64,000 nucleotides of DNA from JAOUEA01 sp963719165 (GCA_963719165.1 CAVRAV010000001.1:1302001-1366000), one strand, 5' to 3'. Positions 24,658-32,971 are shown, counted from the stretch's first letter. Made by a program: numbers and translations. Notes: generated from the sequence alone by a model not told the origin.

Positions 24658-26094
24658 CTAGTCGAGGGACACCATCACGTGCTTGATGTTGGTGTAGTCC
24701 TCGAGCGAGTACACCGACATGTCCTTGCCATGGCCCGACTGCTTGTATCCGCCGTGCGGCATCTCCGGCGTGAGCGGGATGTGTGTGTTCACCCACACGC
24801 ACCCGTATTGGAGCCGGCGCGACATGCGCATCGCCCTGCCCACGTCGCGCGTCCACACGGAGGACGCCAGACCGTAATCGACACCGTTGGCCCACGCGAG
24901 CGCCTGCTCCTCGTCATCGAAGCGCTGAACCGTCACGACGGGGCCGAAGACCTCCTTCTGGATGATCTCGGCGTCCTGCGAAGGGTTCGCGACCACCGTG
25001 GGCTCGTAGAAGAACCCTTCGTGCTCGAGCTGCTTGCCGCCCGTGAGGATCTCGGCGCCCGCCTCCTGGGCGCGCCCCACGAACCCCTCCACGCGCTCGA
25101 GCTGCTCCTTGGACACCATCGAGCCCACCTCGGTGTCCTCGTCGAAGATGTCCCCCATGTTGATCGACGCTACGGCGGGCACGAGCTCCGACAGCACGTT
25201 GTCGTACTGCCCCTTGCCCACCAGCACCCGGCACGCGGCCGTGCAGTCCTGGCCCGAGTTGAAGTACCCGGCGATCTTCACCCATTCCACCGCCGAGGCG
25301 ATATCGGCGTCGTCGAAGACGATGACGGGCGCCTTGCCCCCGAGCTCCAGGTGCATCCGCTTGAGAGAGTCGGCGGCGTTCTTGGAGATGACCTTCCCCG
25401 TGCCCGTGTCACCCGTGAGCGAAACGATCCCGACGTCGTCGCTGCGCACCAGAGCGTCGCCCACGGGTTCACCGTCGCCGGTCACCACGTTGAACACGCC
25501 TGGGGGGAAGATGTCCGCGGCGAGCTCGGCGAGTCTGATGGCCGTGAGCGGCGTGATCTCCGAGGGCTTCAGGACCACGGTGTTCCCGCTTGCCAAGGCC
25601 GGGCCGATCTTCCAGATCGCCATCATGAGTGGGTAGTTCCACGGCGCGATGAGCCCCGCAACGCCGATCGGCTCGCGGCGAACGATGGACGTGAAGCCGG
25701 CCATGTACTCCCCGGCGCTGAGTCCCTGCTGCGTGCGGGCAGCCCCCGCGAAGAACCGCAGGTTATCGACGATGGGCGGGATCTCCTCGGACATCGTGAC
25801 GGCCGCGGGCTTGCCCACGTTCTCCGACTCGATCCGGACGATCTCCTCTGCGTTCGCCTCCACCGCGTCGGCGAGCTTCAGCAGCATCAGCTGGCGGTCC
25901 TTTGGCGTGGAGTCGAACCAGGTCTCTTCGAACGCGCGCTTGGCCGCGGCCACCGCCCGGTTCGCGTCCTCCGCGGTCCCTTCCTGCACCGTGGCGATGA
26001 CTTCCCCGGTGGCGGGGCTGATGATGTCGCGGGTGGCGCCGTCGGACGAGTTCGCCCACTCGCCGTCGATGAACATCTGGTGACTGTCGGCCAT
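24658..26094 (-). CDS. Gamma-aminobutyraldehyde dehydrogenase-type enzyme
   Basis: A 478-residue aldehyde dehydrogenase with catalytic E250 (LELGG) and C284 (GQDCTAACRV). The C-terminal stretch with NTHIPLTPEMPHGGYK and then SGHGKDMSVYSLEDYT is characteristic of the PatD/YdcW aminobutyraldehyde dehydrogenase group, which turns 4-aminobutanal from putrescine into GABA. GGAGGG lies directly upstream of the ATG. A TGTACGGACCG motif about 110 bp upstream matches motifs at the PucR/gabT promoters, suggesting shared control. Followed on the same strand by the second aldehyde dehydrogenase gene. Confidence 0.9.
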   Translation of the reverse strand: MADSHQMFIDGEWANSSDGATRDIISPATGEVIATVQEGTAEDANRAVAAAKRAFEETWFDSTPKDRQLMLLKLADAVEANAEEIVRIESENVGKPAAVTMSEEIPPIVDNLRFFAGAARTQQGLSAGEYMAGFTSIVRREPIGVAGLIAPWNYPLMMAIWKIGPALASGNTVVLKPSEITPLTAIRLAELAADIFPPGVFNVVTGDGEPVGDALVRSDDVGIVSLTGDTGTGKVISKNAADSLKRMHLELGGKAPVIVFDDADIASAVEWVKIAGYFNSGQDCTAACRVLVGKGQYDNVLSELVPAVASINMGDIFDEDTEVGSMVSKEQLERVEGFVGRAQEAGAEILTGGKQLEHEGFFYEPTVVANPSQDAEIIQKEVFGPVVTVQRFDDEEQALAWANGVDYGLASSVWTRDVGRAMRMSRRLQYGCVWVNTHIPLTPEMPHGGYKQSGHGKDMSVYSLEDYTNIKHVMVSLD

Positions 26095-26205
26095 GTTCCC
26101 TCCTCGGTCAACGACGGAGATCTCGCACCGAGATCGAACCGCCAGTATGGCGCCAATCGTCGGAGACGAACCACGGGTTGGTTGGTTCAGCGCGACCGGC
26201 GCCGC

Positions 26206-26216
26206 TGTACGGACCG
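26206..26216 (+). promoter_or_regulatory. Operator-like motif TGTACGGACCG upstream of aldehyde dehydrogenases
   Basis: This 11-mer is identical, as reverse complement, to 27855-27865 before gabT, and agrees at 9 of 11 positions with 27798-27808 before the PucR gene. It lies 112 bp upstream of the aminobutyraldehyde dehydrogenase start. Probable binding site of the local regulator. Confidence 0.5.
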
Positions 26217-26243
26217 GCCAACGCCTATCCGCGCGACCGCACC

Positions 26244-27788
26244 CTACGCCGACCGGTCGGCGGTCATCAGCTCGCGCCCCCGCAAGGCGAGCCAGAACTC
26301 CATCCGATCGAAGCTGCTGCGTAGATCGCGCCCGGACAGCTCCTCAACCTTGCGCATGCGGTAGCGGAGCGTGTGGCGATGCACGTACAGCGCGGCGGCC
26401 GCGGTCTCCCATCGGGCGTTGTGTTCCAGGAACGCTTGGAGCGAGGCGATCAACTCGCCGTTGTGGTCGCGATCGTAGGCGTCGAGGGGGGCGAGCATGG
26501 CATCGGCGAAGGCGCGCAAGGCGCCGGGATCGGCCATCGACAGCAGGAGGCGGTACGTGCCGAGGTCCGCGAAACCGGCCTCGGACCAACCTTCGAGTCG
26601 GCAGACCCGCAGGGCGTAGCGCGCCTCCCGCAGCGATCGGCCCACCTCCGCCGGCGGAACCGGCGACCCCGCGCCCGCGCGTAGGCCCGCGGAAAGCCTC
26701 CCTCCGGCGGAGGCCACGAGATCGGCGAGGTCGAGCTCGGGCTCGGCCGGAACCATCAGGCTGACGCCCTGCTCATGTGTGGAGACCAAGAAGCCGCCGC
26801 CGGTCCGCGAACGATCGTCCGTGAGCACGGTCGCGAGGGCCTCGGGGTCGGCGGCTTCGAACTCCACCACGGAGACCTCCGCCCCCCGCTCGAACCCGAA
26901 CCGAGCCAGCTCCCGGGCGACCGCTCCGCCCACGATCGTTCCCACCGCCAGCTGGTCGAAGAAGTCACCCTGGAGACGGCGCTGCGCATCCGCGACGGCC
27001 CGCGACGTGGCCAGTTCGATCGCGAACAGCGACAGGGCGTGCCCCGCGGTGATCCGATCGAAGGCGCTCGGTTGCGTCGGCTTTCCCACCACGAGGAACG
27101 CCTCGATGCGCCCCGACGCCCCCACCGGCTGCACCCAGACATGGTGGCCGCGATCGACGAGCGTCAGGGAGAAGGACGCACCGGCCGGGCGGGAGTCGCG
27201 GATCTCCTCCCAGATCCGGGCGGCGCGCGACGTCGCCGGACGACCCGTGGAGGCCAGGGGCATCCCATGGAGGTCCAGGAGCAGCACCCAACCCCTCGTT
27301 ACCGTCGCGAGCGATCCGGCGAGGCCCTCGATCCCCTTGCCCTCCATCACCGCGCGCGTCAGCTGGTGTTCCGCATCCACGGAGCGCTGGAGGGTCTCGT
27401 ACTGCTCGGCCAAGATCTTGGTGAAGACCGCCTCCGTGATGGCGATGAACGGCACGGCGTAGGGCACCTCGAACAGCGGCAGCCCGGCGGCCTCTGCGGC
27501 GTTCACCAGCGCCTTTGGTGTGCGCACGTGCCCGAACCCGAGCCCGAACCCGAGACCGGCCACCTCCGCGGCGGCAAGACGCTTGACGTAGGCGCGTTGC
27601 CGCGCCGGGGTGACGCCCACGCCCATCCCCGTGGTGAGGATCAGCTCTCCGCCCTTGAGCCAGGGCGTGGGATCCTCCAGCTCGGACGCGTGGACCCAGC
27701 GAACGTCACCGTCCGTGCGATCCTCGCCTGCCAACAACCGCAACGTCAGTCCGTCGACGCTGAGGATGTCCTGCACGGTCACGGCCAT
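26244..27788 (-). CDS. PucR family transcriptional regulator
   Basis: A 514-residue regulator with the PucR layout: N-terminal PucR domain (VTVQDILSVDGLTLRLLAG with GGELILTTGMG and FEVPYAVPF, about 1-125), a central GAF/CdaR-like part and a C-terminal helix-turn-helix (TAAAALYVHRHTLRYRMRKV). Such regulators control purine, proline or GABA catabolism in response to a metabolite. Divergent from gabT and downstream of the aldehyde dehydrogenases, it likely controls this locus. TACAAT 7 nt before the ATG suggests a leaderless mRNA, and the operator-like motif overlaps that -10 element, which suggests autoregulation. Confidence 0.9.
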   Translation of the reverse strand: MAVTVQDILSVDGLTLRLLAGEDRTDGDVRWVHASELEDPTPWLKGGELILTTGMGVGVTPARQRAYVKRLAAAEVAGLGFGLGFGHVRTPKALVNAAEAAGLPLFEVPYAVPFIAITEAVFTKILAEQYETLQRSVDAEHQLTRAVMEGKGIEGLAGSLATVTRGWVLLLDLHGMPLASTGRPATSRAARIWEEIRDSRPAGASFSLTLVDRGHHVWVQPVGASGRIEAFLVVGKPTQPSAFDRITAGHALSLFAIELATSRAVADAQRRLQGDFFDQLAVGTIVGGAVARELARFGFERGAEVSVVEFEAADPEALATVLTDDRSRTGGGFLVSTHEQGVSLMVPAEPELDLADLVASAGGRLSAGLRAGAGSPVPPAEVGRSLREARYALRVCRLEGWSEAGFADLGTYRLLLSMADPGALRAFADAMLAPLDAYDRDHNGELIASLQAFLEHNARWETAAAALYVHRHTLRYRMRKVEELSGRDLRSSFDRMEFWLALRGRELMTADRSA

Positions 27789-27795
27789 GACGGCG

Positions 27796-27801
27796 ATTGT
27801 A
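27796..27801 (-). promoter_or_regulatory. Putative -10 element, PucR gene
   Basis: TACAAT on the minus strand ends 7 nt before the ATG at 27788. It is overlapped by the motif at 27798-27808, so a bound regulator could block it. Confidence 0.5.
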
Positions 27802-27808
27802 CGAAACG
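27798..27808 (+). promoter_or_regulatory. Operator-like motif TGTACGAAACG
   Basis: Part of GATTGTACG (27795-27803), which forms a perfect 9-bp inverted repeat with CGTACAATC at 27860-27868. It also contains the small palindrome TACG-AAA-CGTA. Nine of 11 bases agree with the motif upstream of the aldehyde dehydrogenase genes. Confidence 0.5.
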
Positions 27809-27854
27809 TATAGAGGGCCGGCACGAGAGGCGGGTCTCGGGCCTCTACGCTGGA

Positions 27855-27865
27855 CGGTCCGTACA
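27855..27865 (-). promoter_or_regulatory. Operator-like motif CGGTCCGTACA before gabT
   Basis: Reverse complement of the TGTACGGACCG motif at 26206-26216. It overlaps TACAAT (27862-27867), a probable -10 element for gabT transcription. Confidence 0.5.
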
Positions 27866-27867
27866 AT
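27862..27867 (+). promoter_or_regulatory. Putative -10 element, gabT
   Basis: TACAAT on the plus strand, identical to the hexamer of the divergent PucR promoter. A start a few bases downstream would give a leader of roughly 120 nt before the gabT ATG. Confidence 0.4.
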
Positions 27868-27997
27868 CCAGTCAGCCCGTCATGGACCGGCGAACGCCTG
27901 ACATCCCAGGGCGCGACGCCGACACTCGATCTAGCGTCTGTGCGGAGCTCCGGGACTGCCATCACGACAAGCCCAGGTCGAAGGAGGAACCCATCGG

Positions 27998-29347
27998 ATG
28001 GATATCCCCCAGGAACGCAAGCTCGTGACCGAGATCCCGGGGCCGAAATCCCGTGCGTGGTTCGCGCGACGGCGGCAGGCGATCCCCGACGGTGTGGGTG
28101 CGATCCATCCCATCGTCACCTCCCGGGCCTCCGGCGCCATCGTGGAAGACGTCGATGGGAACCGGCTGATCGATCTCGCGACGGGCATCGCCGTGCTGAA
28201 CGTGGGGCACACGGCACCCGAGGTGGTGGCCGCCATCCAGCGACAGGCTGAGCTCGACACGCACACCTGCTTCCACGTGACCGCCAACGGGCCGTACATC
28301 GAGCTCGCCGAACGACTCAACGAGCTCACGCCGGGCGACGGCGACAAGAAGACGATGTTCGCCAACTCCGGTGTGGAGGCCGTGGAGAACGCCGTGAAGA
28401 TCGCGCGCACGGCCACCGGCCGCACCGCGATCGTTGCGTTCGACCACGCGTTCCACGGCCGCACGCTCTTGGGCATGTCCCTCACGGCGAAGGTGATGCC
28501 CTACAAGCAGGGCTTCGGCCCGTTCGCACCGGAGGTCTACCGCTTGCCGTTCGCCTATCCCTACCGGTGTCCGTGCGGCGGGGACACGGCCGAGGGATGC
28601 GCTGCCGCGTGCCTCGCCTACGACCTGGACGAGATGCACAAGCACATCGGCGAGGAGAACATCGCCGCCGTCATCCTCGAACCGATCCAGGGCGAGGGGG
28701 GCTTCATCGTCCCCGCGCCCGGATTCGTCGCCGGCATCGCGGCGTTCTGTGCGGCGAACGGGATCGTGTTCATCGCCGATGAGATCCAAAGCGGCATGGG
28801 CCGGGCGGGACGTTGGTATGCCATCGAGGATGAGGGAGTCGTCCCCGACCTCGTCACCACCGCGAAGTCGATGGGGGGCGGGCTCCCGATCAGCGCGATC
28901 ACGGGTCGTGCGGAGCTGATGGACGCGGTGCACGCCGGAGGCCTCGGCGGGACTTTCGGCGGCAATCCCGTCGCGGCCGCCGCCTCGCTCGCCGTTCTGG
29001 ACAAGATCGAGAACGAGGACCTGCTCGCCGCGTCTCGCCGGGTGGGAGCCACGATCACGTCCCGACTCGATGCCCTCGCGTCGCGCCTCGAGATCGTGGG
29101 CGATGTGCGCGGTCGGGGAGCGATGTGCGCCGTGGAGCTGGTCAGCGACCGCGCCTCGAAGGAGCCGCTGTCCGCCGCGCGCATGAACGCCATCGCTGCG
29201 CGATGCCTGGAGATGGGCACGATCGTCCTCACGGCCGGGACCTACGGCAACGTCCTGCGGCTGCTGCCACCCATCAACATCGACCCGGTGTTGCTCGAGG
29301 ACGGGCTCGACGTCTTGGAAGAGGCGATCGCGACCTCGGCACCCTAG
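27998..29347 (+). CDS. gabT: 4-aminobutyrate aminotransferase
   Basis: A 449-residue class III PLP aminotransferase that should convert GABA and 2-oxoglutarate to succinate semialdehyde and glutamate. PLP residues are visible: NSGVEAVENAVK near 123, HAFHGRT at 150-156, D261 in IADEIQSG and K290 in TTAKSMGGG. An internal four-cysteine segment lies at 191-205 (CPCGG then CAAAC). GGAGG is present 10 nt before the ATG at 27998. Two aldehyde dehydrogenases across the PucR gene supply the flanking steps of a putrescine/GABA route to succinate. Confidence 0.94.
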   Translation: MDIPQERKLVTEIPGPKSRAWFARRRQAIPDGVGAIHPIVTSRASGAIVEDVDGNRLIDLATGIAVLNVGHTAPEVVAAIQRQAELDTHTCFHVTANGPYIELAERLNELTPGDGDKKTMFANSGVEAVENAVKIARTATGRTAIVAFDHAFHGRTLLGMSLTAKVMPYKQGFGPFAPEVYRLPFAYPYRCPCGGDTAEGCAAACLAYDLDEMHKHIGEENIAAVILEPIQGEGGFIVPAPGFVAGIAAFCAANGIVFIADEIQSGMGRAGRWYAIEDEGVVPDLVTTAKSMGGGLPISAITGRAELMDAVHAGGLGGTFGGNPVAAAASLAVLDKIENEDLLAASRRVGATITSRLDALASRLEIVGDVRGRGAMCAVELVSDRASKEPLSAARMNAIAARCLEMGTIVLTAGTYGNVLRLLPPINIDPVLLEDGLDVLEEAIATSAP

Positions 29348-29381
29348 GCGGCTGCGTGGCACGCGCGCCGCGGCGCGTTGC

Positions 29382-29387
29382 TACCGT
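29382..29387 (+). promoter_or_regulatory. Putative -10 element, MFS gene
   Basis: TACCGT ends 6 nt before the GTG at 29394; no Shine-Dalgarno sequence is visible, consistent with leaderless transcription separate from gabT. Confidence 0.45.
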
Positions 29388-29393
29388 TCGGGC

Positions 29394-30716
29394 GTGAGCG
29401 AGGAGGGCGAGCCCCGGGATCGATCGTTGCGCGGCCGCCTGCGGCGGACGATGGTGGATCTCACGCCGCTGCGAGCGTCGCGCGATTTCCGCCTGCTGTG
29501 GACGGGACAGTTCATCTCCGAGCTTGGGCACCAGTTCGCCCGGGTCGCGATCTACGTGCAGGTCTACCAGCTCACCCACTCCGCGCTGGCCATCGGCCTG
29601 GTAGGGCTCACGGGACTCGTCGCGCTGTTCATCGGGACCCTCGTCGGCGCCTCCTTCATCGACGCGATGGATCGGCGCACGGTCCTGCTCTGGACGATGG
29701 TGGGGCTGACGATCGCGGCGGGCATCCTCTGGTTCGGGGCCCTATCGGCACATCCGCCCCTCGCCCTAATCTATGGGGCGAACGCGTTGACGGCATTCAT
29801 CGCGGCGATCGAGGATCCCACGCGCACTGCGATGATCCCGCGTTTGGTGGGCGGGGACCTTCTCCCGTCGGCACTCAACCTCAACCAGGTCATGTGGCAG
29901 ACCGTGCAGATCTCGGGCCCGGCGATCGCAGGGCTGGCGATCAGCCGATGGGGATTCCCGATCGCCTACGGGTTCGACCTCGTGACCTACCTGGTGTTGT
30001 TCGGCGCGGCCTTGATGATGAGGCCGATGCCGCCCGAACACGATGCCGGGGCGGCCGCCGGCTGGCCCGCCGTCAAGGAGGGATTCGCGTTCGTCCGGTC
30101 GAGCCGGCTGATCTCCTCGACCTTCGTGATCGATCTCGTGGCGATGATCTTTGGGATGCCGATCGCCCTGTTCCCGATCCTCGCCGTTGAACGGTTCCAT
30201 CAGGGCCCGGCCGTGGTGGGACTCCTGCTCGCCGCACCGTCAGTCGGAGCCTTCCTCCAAGCCGTGAGCGGGGGCTGGGTCCGCCGCGCTCACCGCCAGG
30301 GCGTGCTCGTGATCTGGGCGGTCGTGGGCTGGGGAGCCGCCATCGCGGCCTTCGGCCTGGCCGGCTCCCACCTCGCGTGGGCGCTCGTGTTCCTGGCCCT
30401 GGCGGGCGCCGCCGACGTGATCAGCGCCATCTTCCGCTCGACGATCATGCAGTTGGCCACGCCCGATCCCCTGCGGGGCCGGCTCTCGGGCATCTTCATC
30501 CTCGTGGTCACGGGAGGGCCACGGCTGGGGGACTTCGAGGCGGGTGTCGTCGCCTCGCTCACGTCGGCCTCGATCAGCGTCATCAGCGGTGGGCTGGCGT
30601 GCATCGCCGGCGCCGCGCTCGTCGCCGCCCGCTATCCCGAGCTGCGCCGATATCGAGGCGGCCCGGGCACCACCGCTTCCTCCCTCCCGCCGGGTCGCGG
30701 ACACGACGAGGGCTGA
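29394..30716 (+). CDS. MFS transporter
   Basis: A 440-residue major facilitator protein with about 12 hydrophobic helices. It begins with the RASRDFRLLWTGQFISELGHQ pattern split across the first helix, typical of the EntS-like MFS_3 exporters, and has the DRRTVLL motif-A-like loop after helix 2. The substrate is unknown; this group often exports siderophores or drugs. It follows gabT by 46 bp but has its own leaderless-type promoter. A small leaderless ORF and the CphA-like gene follow downstream. Confidence 0.85.
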   Translation: MSEEGEPRDRSLRGRLRRTMVDLTPLRASRDFRLLWTGQFISELGHQFARVAIYVQVYQLTHSALAIGLVGLTGLVALFIGTLVGASFIDAMDRRTVLLWTMVGLTIAAGILWFGALSAHPPLALIYGANALTAFIAAIEDPTRTAMIPRLVGGDLLPSALNLNQVMWQTVQISGPAIAGLAISRWGFPIAYGFDLVTYLVLFGAALMMRPMPPEHDAGAAAGWPAVKEGFAFVRSSRLISSTFVIDLVAMIFGMPIALFPILAVERFHQGPAVVGLLLAAPSVGAFLQAVSGGWVRRAHRQGVLVIWAVVGWGAAIAAFGLAGSHLAWALVFLALAGAADVISAIFRSTIMQLATPDPLRGRLSGIFILVVTGGPRLGDFEAGVVASLTSASISVISGGLACIAGAALVAARYPELRRYRGGPGTTASSLPPGRGHDEG

Positions 30717-30717
30717 G

Positions 30718-30723
30718 TACGCT
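30718..30723 (+). promoter_or_regulatory. Putative -10 element for small ORF and CphA-like gene
   Basis: TACGCT begins just after the MFS stop codon and ends 8 nt before the ATG of a 29-codon ORF, placing the probable mRNA 5' end at that ATG. Confidence 0.45.
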
Positions 30724-30731
30724 TCGCCACG

Positions 30732-30821
30732 ATGAGCGAGATGAACGGGCGCGCGGCACGCGAGGGCGATCTCGGTCTCTGCGACGGCCGAGCCGTGACC
30801 CTCCCCGGCGAGGCTCTCTAG
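30732..30821 (+). CDS. Possible 29-aa leaderless upstream ORF
   Basis: ATG to TAG, 29 residues, beginning MSEMNGRAAR. Its ATG lies 8 nt after a TACGCT hexamer, and its TAG ends one base before the ATG of the CphA-like gene (TAG-g-ATG). This layout suggests a leaderless leader peptide whose termination feeds ribosomes to the next start, which has only a weak ribosome binding site. No family is recognised; coding character is not established. Confidence 0.35.
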   Translation: MSEMNGRAAREGDLGLCDGRAVTLPGEAL

Positions 30822-30822
30822 G

Positions 30823-32538
30823 ATGGCGCCGTCCGTGCGAACGCTCGAGGTCCGGGTCCTGGACGGGCCCAACCTCTACTTCCCGCGGCCCGCGATCAAG
30901 CTCACGCTGGCCGTCCCGGGCTGGATGCGCGCCTCGGACGCGCGCGTCGGCGGCGCGGCGGCAGCGCTCGGCATCGGAGGCGCCGTTCAACCGGGTCGAG
31001 TCGGCACCGAGCACCGGCGCCGGATCGTCATGCGGATCGCCGCTTCGTTCACGCGCCGGACGGCGGCAGCATCCGGAGCCCGCAGGCTCGCCGTCCGAGC
31101 ACGTCCGGGTCCCGGCACGGACCTCATCGTCGTGGCCTTCCCGTGGCGTCGGCGCGACGCCGCCCGGGCGTTGGCGGAGGAGATCGCGCTCGCCATGGCC
31201 GCGATGCTGCGCGGCGCCGGACCCGTGCGACTCGCCGAACAGGCGGGCGCACGCCTCAGCTCCCTCGATCCGGGTCCGGAGCCCGAAGTCCCCGATCCCG
31301 GCGTGCCCGTCGTGCAGGTGACCGGCACGAACGGGAAGACCACCACGGTCCGGCTGCTGGCCCACCTGGTGCGCTGCGCCGGCCTTCGAGTGGCCTACTC
31401 CTCCACCGACGGCGTGTACCGCGACGACGGCCGGCTCGTGCAGTCGGGGGATTATTCGGGCTTCGGCGGCGCGGCGATCGCCCTTGCGCAACGACCCGAC
31501 GTCGCCGTTCTCGAAACGGCGCGGGGAGGCATGTTGCTGCGAGGCTGCGGCGTTCGGCACAACGACGTCGCCGTGGTGACGAACGTGAGCGCCGATCATC
31601 TCGGCCTCCAAGGGGTCGAGACCGTGGATCAGCTGGCCGAGGTGAAGTCGGTGATCACCCGCATCACACGGCCCGGCGGCTGGGACGTGCTGAACGCCGA
31701 CGACCCGCGGGTGCTCGCGATGCGTCACCACGCCACCGGGAAGCTCTGGGTCTTCTCCCGCGATCCTAACCACCCCGGGATCCGGGAGGCCCTCGCCGGC
31801 GGTGGCCGCGCCATGACCGTGATGGACGGTCGCGTGACCTGGCTCGAACGACAGCGTTCCCACCCGCTCGTCGACCTGCTCGACGTCCCCAGCACGATCG
31901 CGGGCGTCTCGAGCGTTTACACGCAGAACGCGCTCGCGGCCGCGGCCGCCGGTCTCGCGGTCGGGCTCCCCCATCGTGCGGTGGTCCGCGGCCTCCGGTC
32001 GTTCGTGTTGGATCCTGCGCGCAACCCGGGCCGCGCGAACCTCTTCGATCTGGACGGGCGTCTCGTGGTGGTCGACTACGCGCATAACGAAGCCGGGATG
32101 GACGGGCTCACCGAGCTGTTGAACGGCCTTCGCGTGGGCGATCAGCTCGTGTGGCTCACCATCTGCACTGCCGGAGACCGCACGGACGAGATCCTCCGGG
32201 GATTCGGTCTGCGTGCCGCGCTCGGATCGGACCGTCTCGCCGTCGCGGAGCTTCCTCACTACCTCCGCGGCCGCAGTCGCGAGGACGTCGTGCGGCAGCT
32301 TCGCGCGGGGGCTCACGAGGTAGGAGTCGACGACGTCGCGGTCTACGACGATGAGCTTCACGCCCTCCGAGCGATGGTGAAGGGATCGGCGCGAGGCGAC
32401 GTGCTCGGTGTCACGGCGCTCGGGATGCGCACCGAGCTGTTCGCCTGGCTACGGCGACGGGGCGCCACCCCCTTGGCGCCGGGTCAGGTCAAGGCCATCG
32501 TGCGGCGCGCCAGGGCATCGCGGGCGAACCCCGCGTGA
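30823..32538 (+). CDS. CphA-like Mur ligase lacking the ATP-grasp domain
   Basis: A 571-residue protein. Residues 8-135 resemble the N-terminal domain of cyanophycin synthetase (RVLDGPN here against AFRGPN in the neighbouring CphA, and a matching helix-strand end), and residues about 160-560 match its Mur-ligase-like domain: P-loop VTGTNGKTTT (166-175), STDGVY, VLETARGGMLLRG, VTNVSADHLGL, LNADD and DYAHNEAG. The whole ATP-grasp domain, about 335 residues in the neighbouring CphA, is replaced by a linker of about 25 residues. A loop that reads DASGPKSA in CphA is DYSGFGGA here. It should activate an acid with ATP and join an amino acid, but the substrate is unknown. It faces the dksA-like/cphA/cphB operon. 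Confidence 0.85.
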   Translation: MAPSVRTLEVRVLDGPNLYFPRPAIKLTLAVPGWMRASDARVGGAAAALGIGGAVQPGRVGTEHRRRIVMRIAASFTRRTAAASGARRLAVRARPGPGTDLIVVAFPWRRRDAARALAEEIALAMAAMLRGAGPVRLAEQAGARLSSLDPGPEPEVPDPGVPVVQVTGTNGKTTTVRLLAHLVRCAGLRVAYSSTDGVYRDDGRLVQSGDYSGFGGAAIALAQRPDVAVLETARGGMLLRGCGVRHNDVAVVTNVSADHLGLQGVETVDQLAEVKSVITRITRPGGWDVLNADDPRVLAMRHHATGKLWVFSRDPNHPGIREALAGGGRAMTVMDGRVTWLERQRSHPLVDLLDVPSTIAGVSSVYTQNALAAAAAGLAVGLPHRAVVRGLRSFVLDPARNPGRANLFDLDGRLVVVDYAHNEAGMDGLTELLNGLRVGDQLVWLTICTAGDRTDEILRGFGLRAALGSDRLAVAELPHYLRGRSREDVVRQLRAGAHEVGVDDVAVYDDELHALRAMVKGSARGDVLGVTALGMRTELFAWLRRRGATPLAPGQVKAIVRRARASRANPA

Positions 32539-32617
32539 GGGGGATGCGGGCGAACCCCGCGTGAGAGGGATGCGGGCGAACCCGCGTGAGAGGGATGCGG
32601 GCGATGCCCGCCTGAAG
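32520..32617. repeat. Tandem 26-bp hairpin-forming repeat
   Basis: Three near-identical units (32520-32545, 32546-32571, 32572-32596; the third lacks one base) plus a partial fourth (32597-32617). Each unit contains GCGGG-cgaac-CCCGC; the fourth has a longer GCGGGC-gat-GCCCGC stem. The first unit encodes the last codons and TGA of the CphA-like gene. Placed between convergent genes, it could end transcription from both sides, although no U-tract follows. Confidence 0.8.
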
Positions 32618-32619
32618 GC

Positions 32620-32961
32620 TCACCGCAGCGCGCTGCATCGCACGCACAACACCGACGACGGGCGCGCCTCGAGGCGTTCGGCGGGGATCGTTGCGCCGCA
32701 GCGGTCGCAGATGCCATAGGTCCCATCTTCGACCTTCGCGATGGCGCGATCCACGTCTGCGAGCTTGGCCGTCAGCGCGTCGGCCTGGCCGACCCGCTCG
32801 ATCCGTTCGACAGCCTGGCTCGTGCCCTCGCCCACGCGCTTGCCGAACCCGATCGTGGCGTCCGGGTCACGTGTCACGGTGGTCAGCGTCCCGAGCTCGC
32901 CGCGGAGCGCGACCCCCTCGTGTTCCAGCCTGCGGCGCAGCGCCGCGACATCCAGCGACAT
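32620..32961 (-). CDS. DksA/TraR C4-type zinc-finger protein
   Basis: A 113-residue protein with a long N-terminal helical hairpin and a C-terminal four-cysteine zinc finger (CDRCG and CVRC, with the GTYGICDRCGATIPAERLEA context of the DksA/TraR family). Family members bind RNA polymerase or act in general stress control. The ATG is 10 bp downstream of the cphA stop on the same strand, so it is the third gene of a cphB-cphA operon. Its role in cyanophycin metabolism is inference from position only. Confidence 0.88.
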   Translation of the reverse strand: MSLDVAALRRRLEHEGVALRGELGTLTTVTRDPDATIGFGKRVGEGTSQAVERIERVGQADALTAKLADVDRAIAKVEDGTYGICDRCGATIPAERLEARPSSVLCVRCSALR

Positions 32962-32971
32962 CGACTGCGCC

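Noticed and set aside
32520..32617. CRISPR array
   Set aside because: The units are directly adjacent 26-bp tandem repeats without unique spacers and no cas genes are near.
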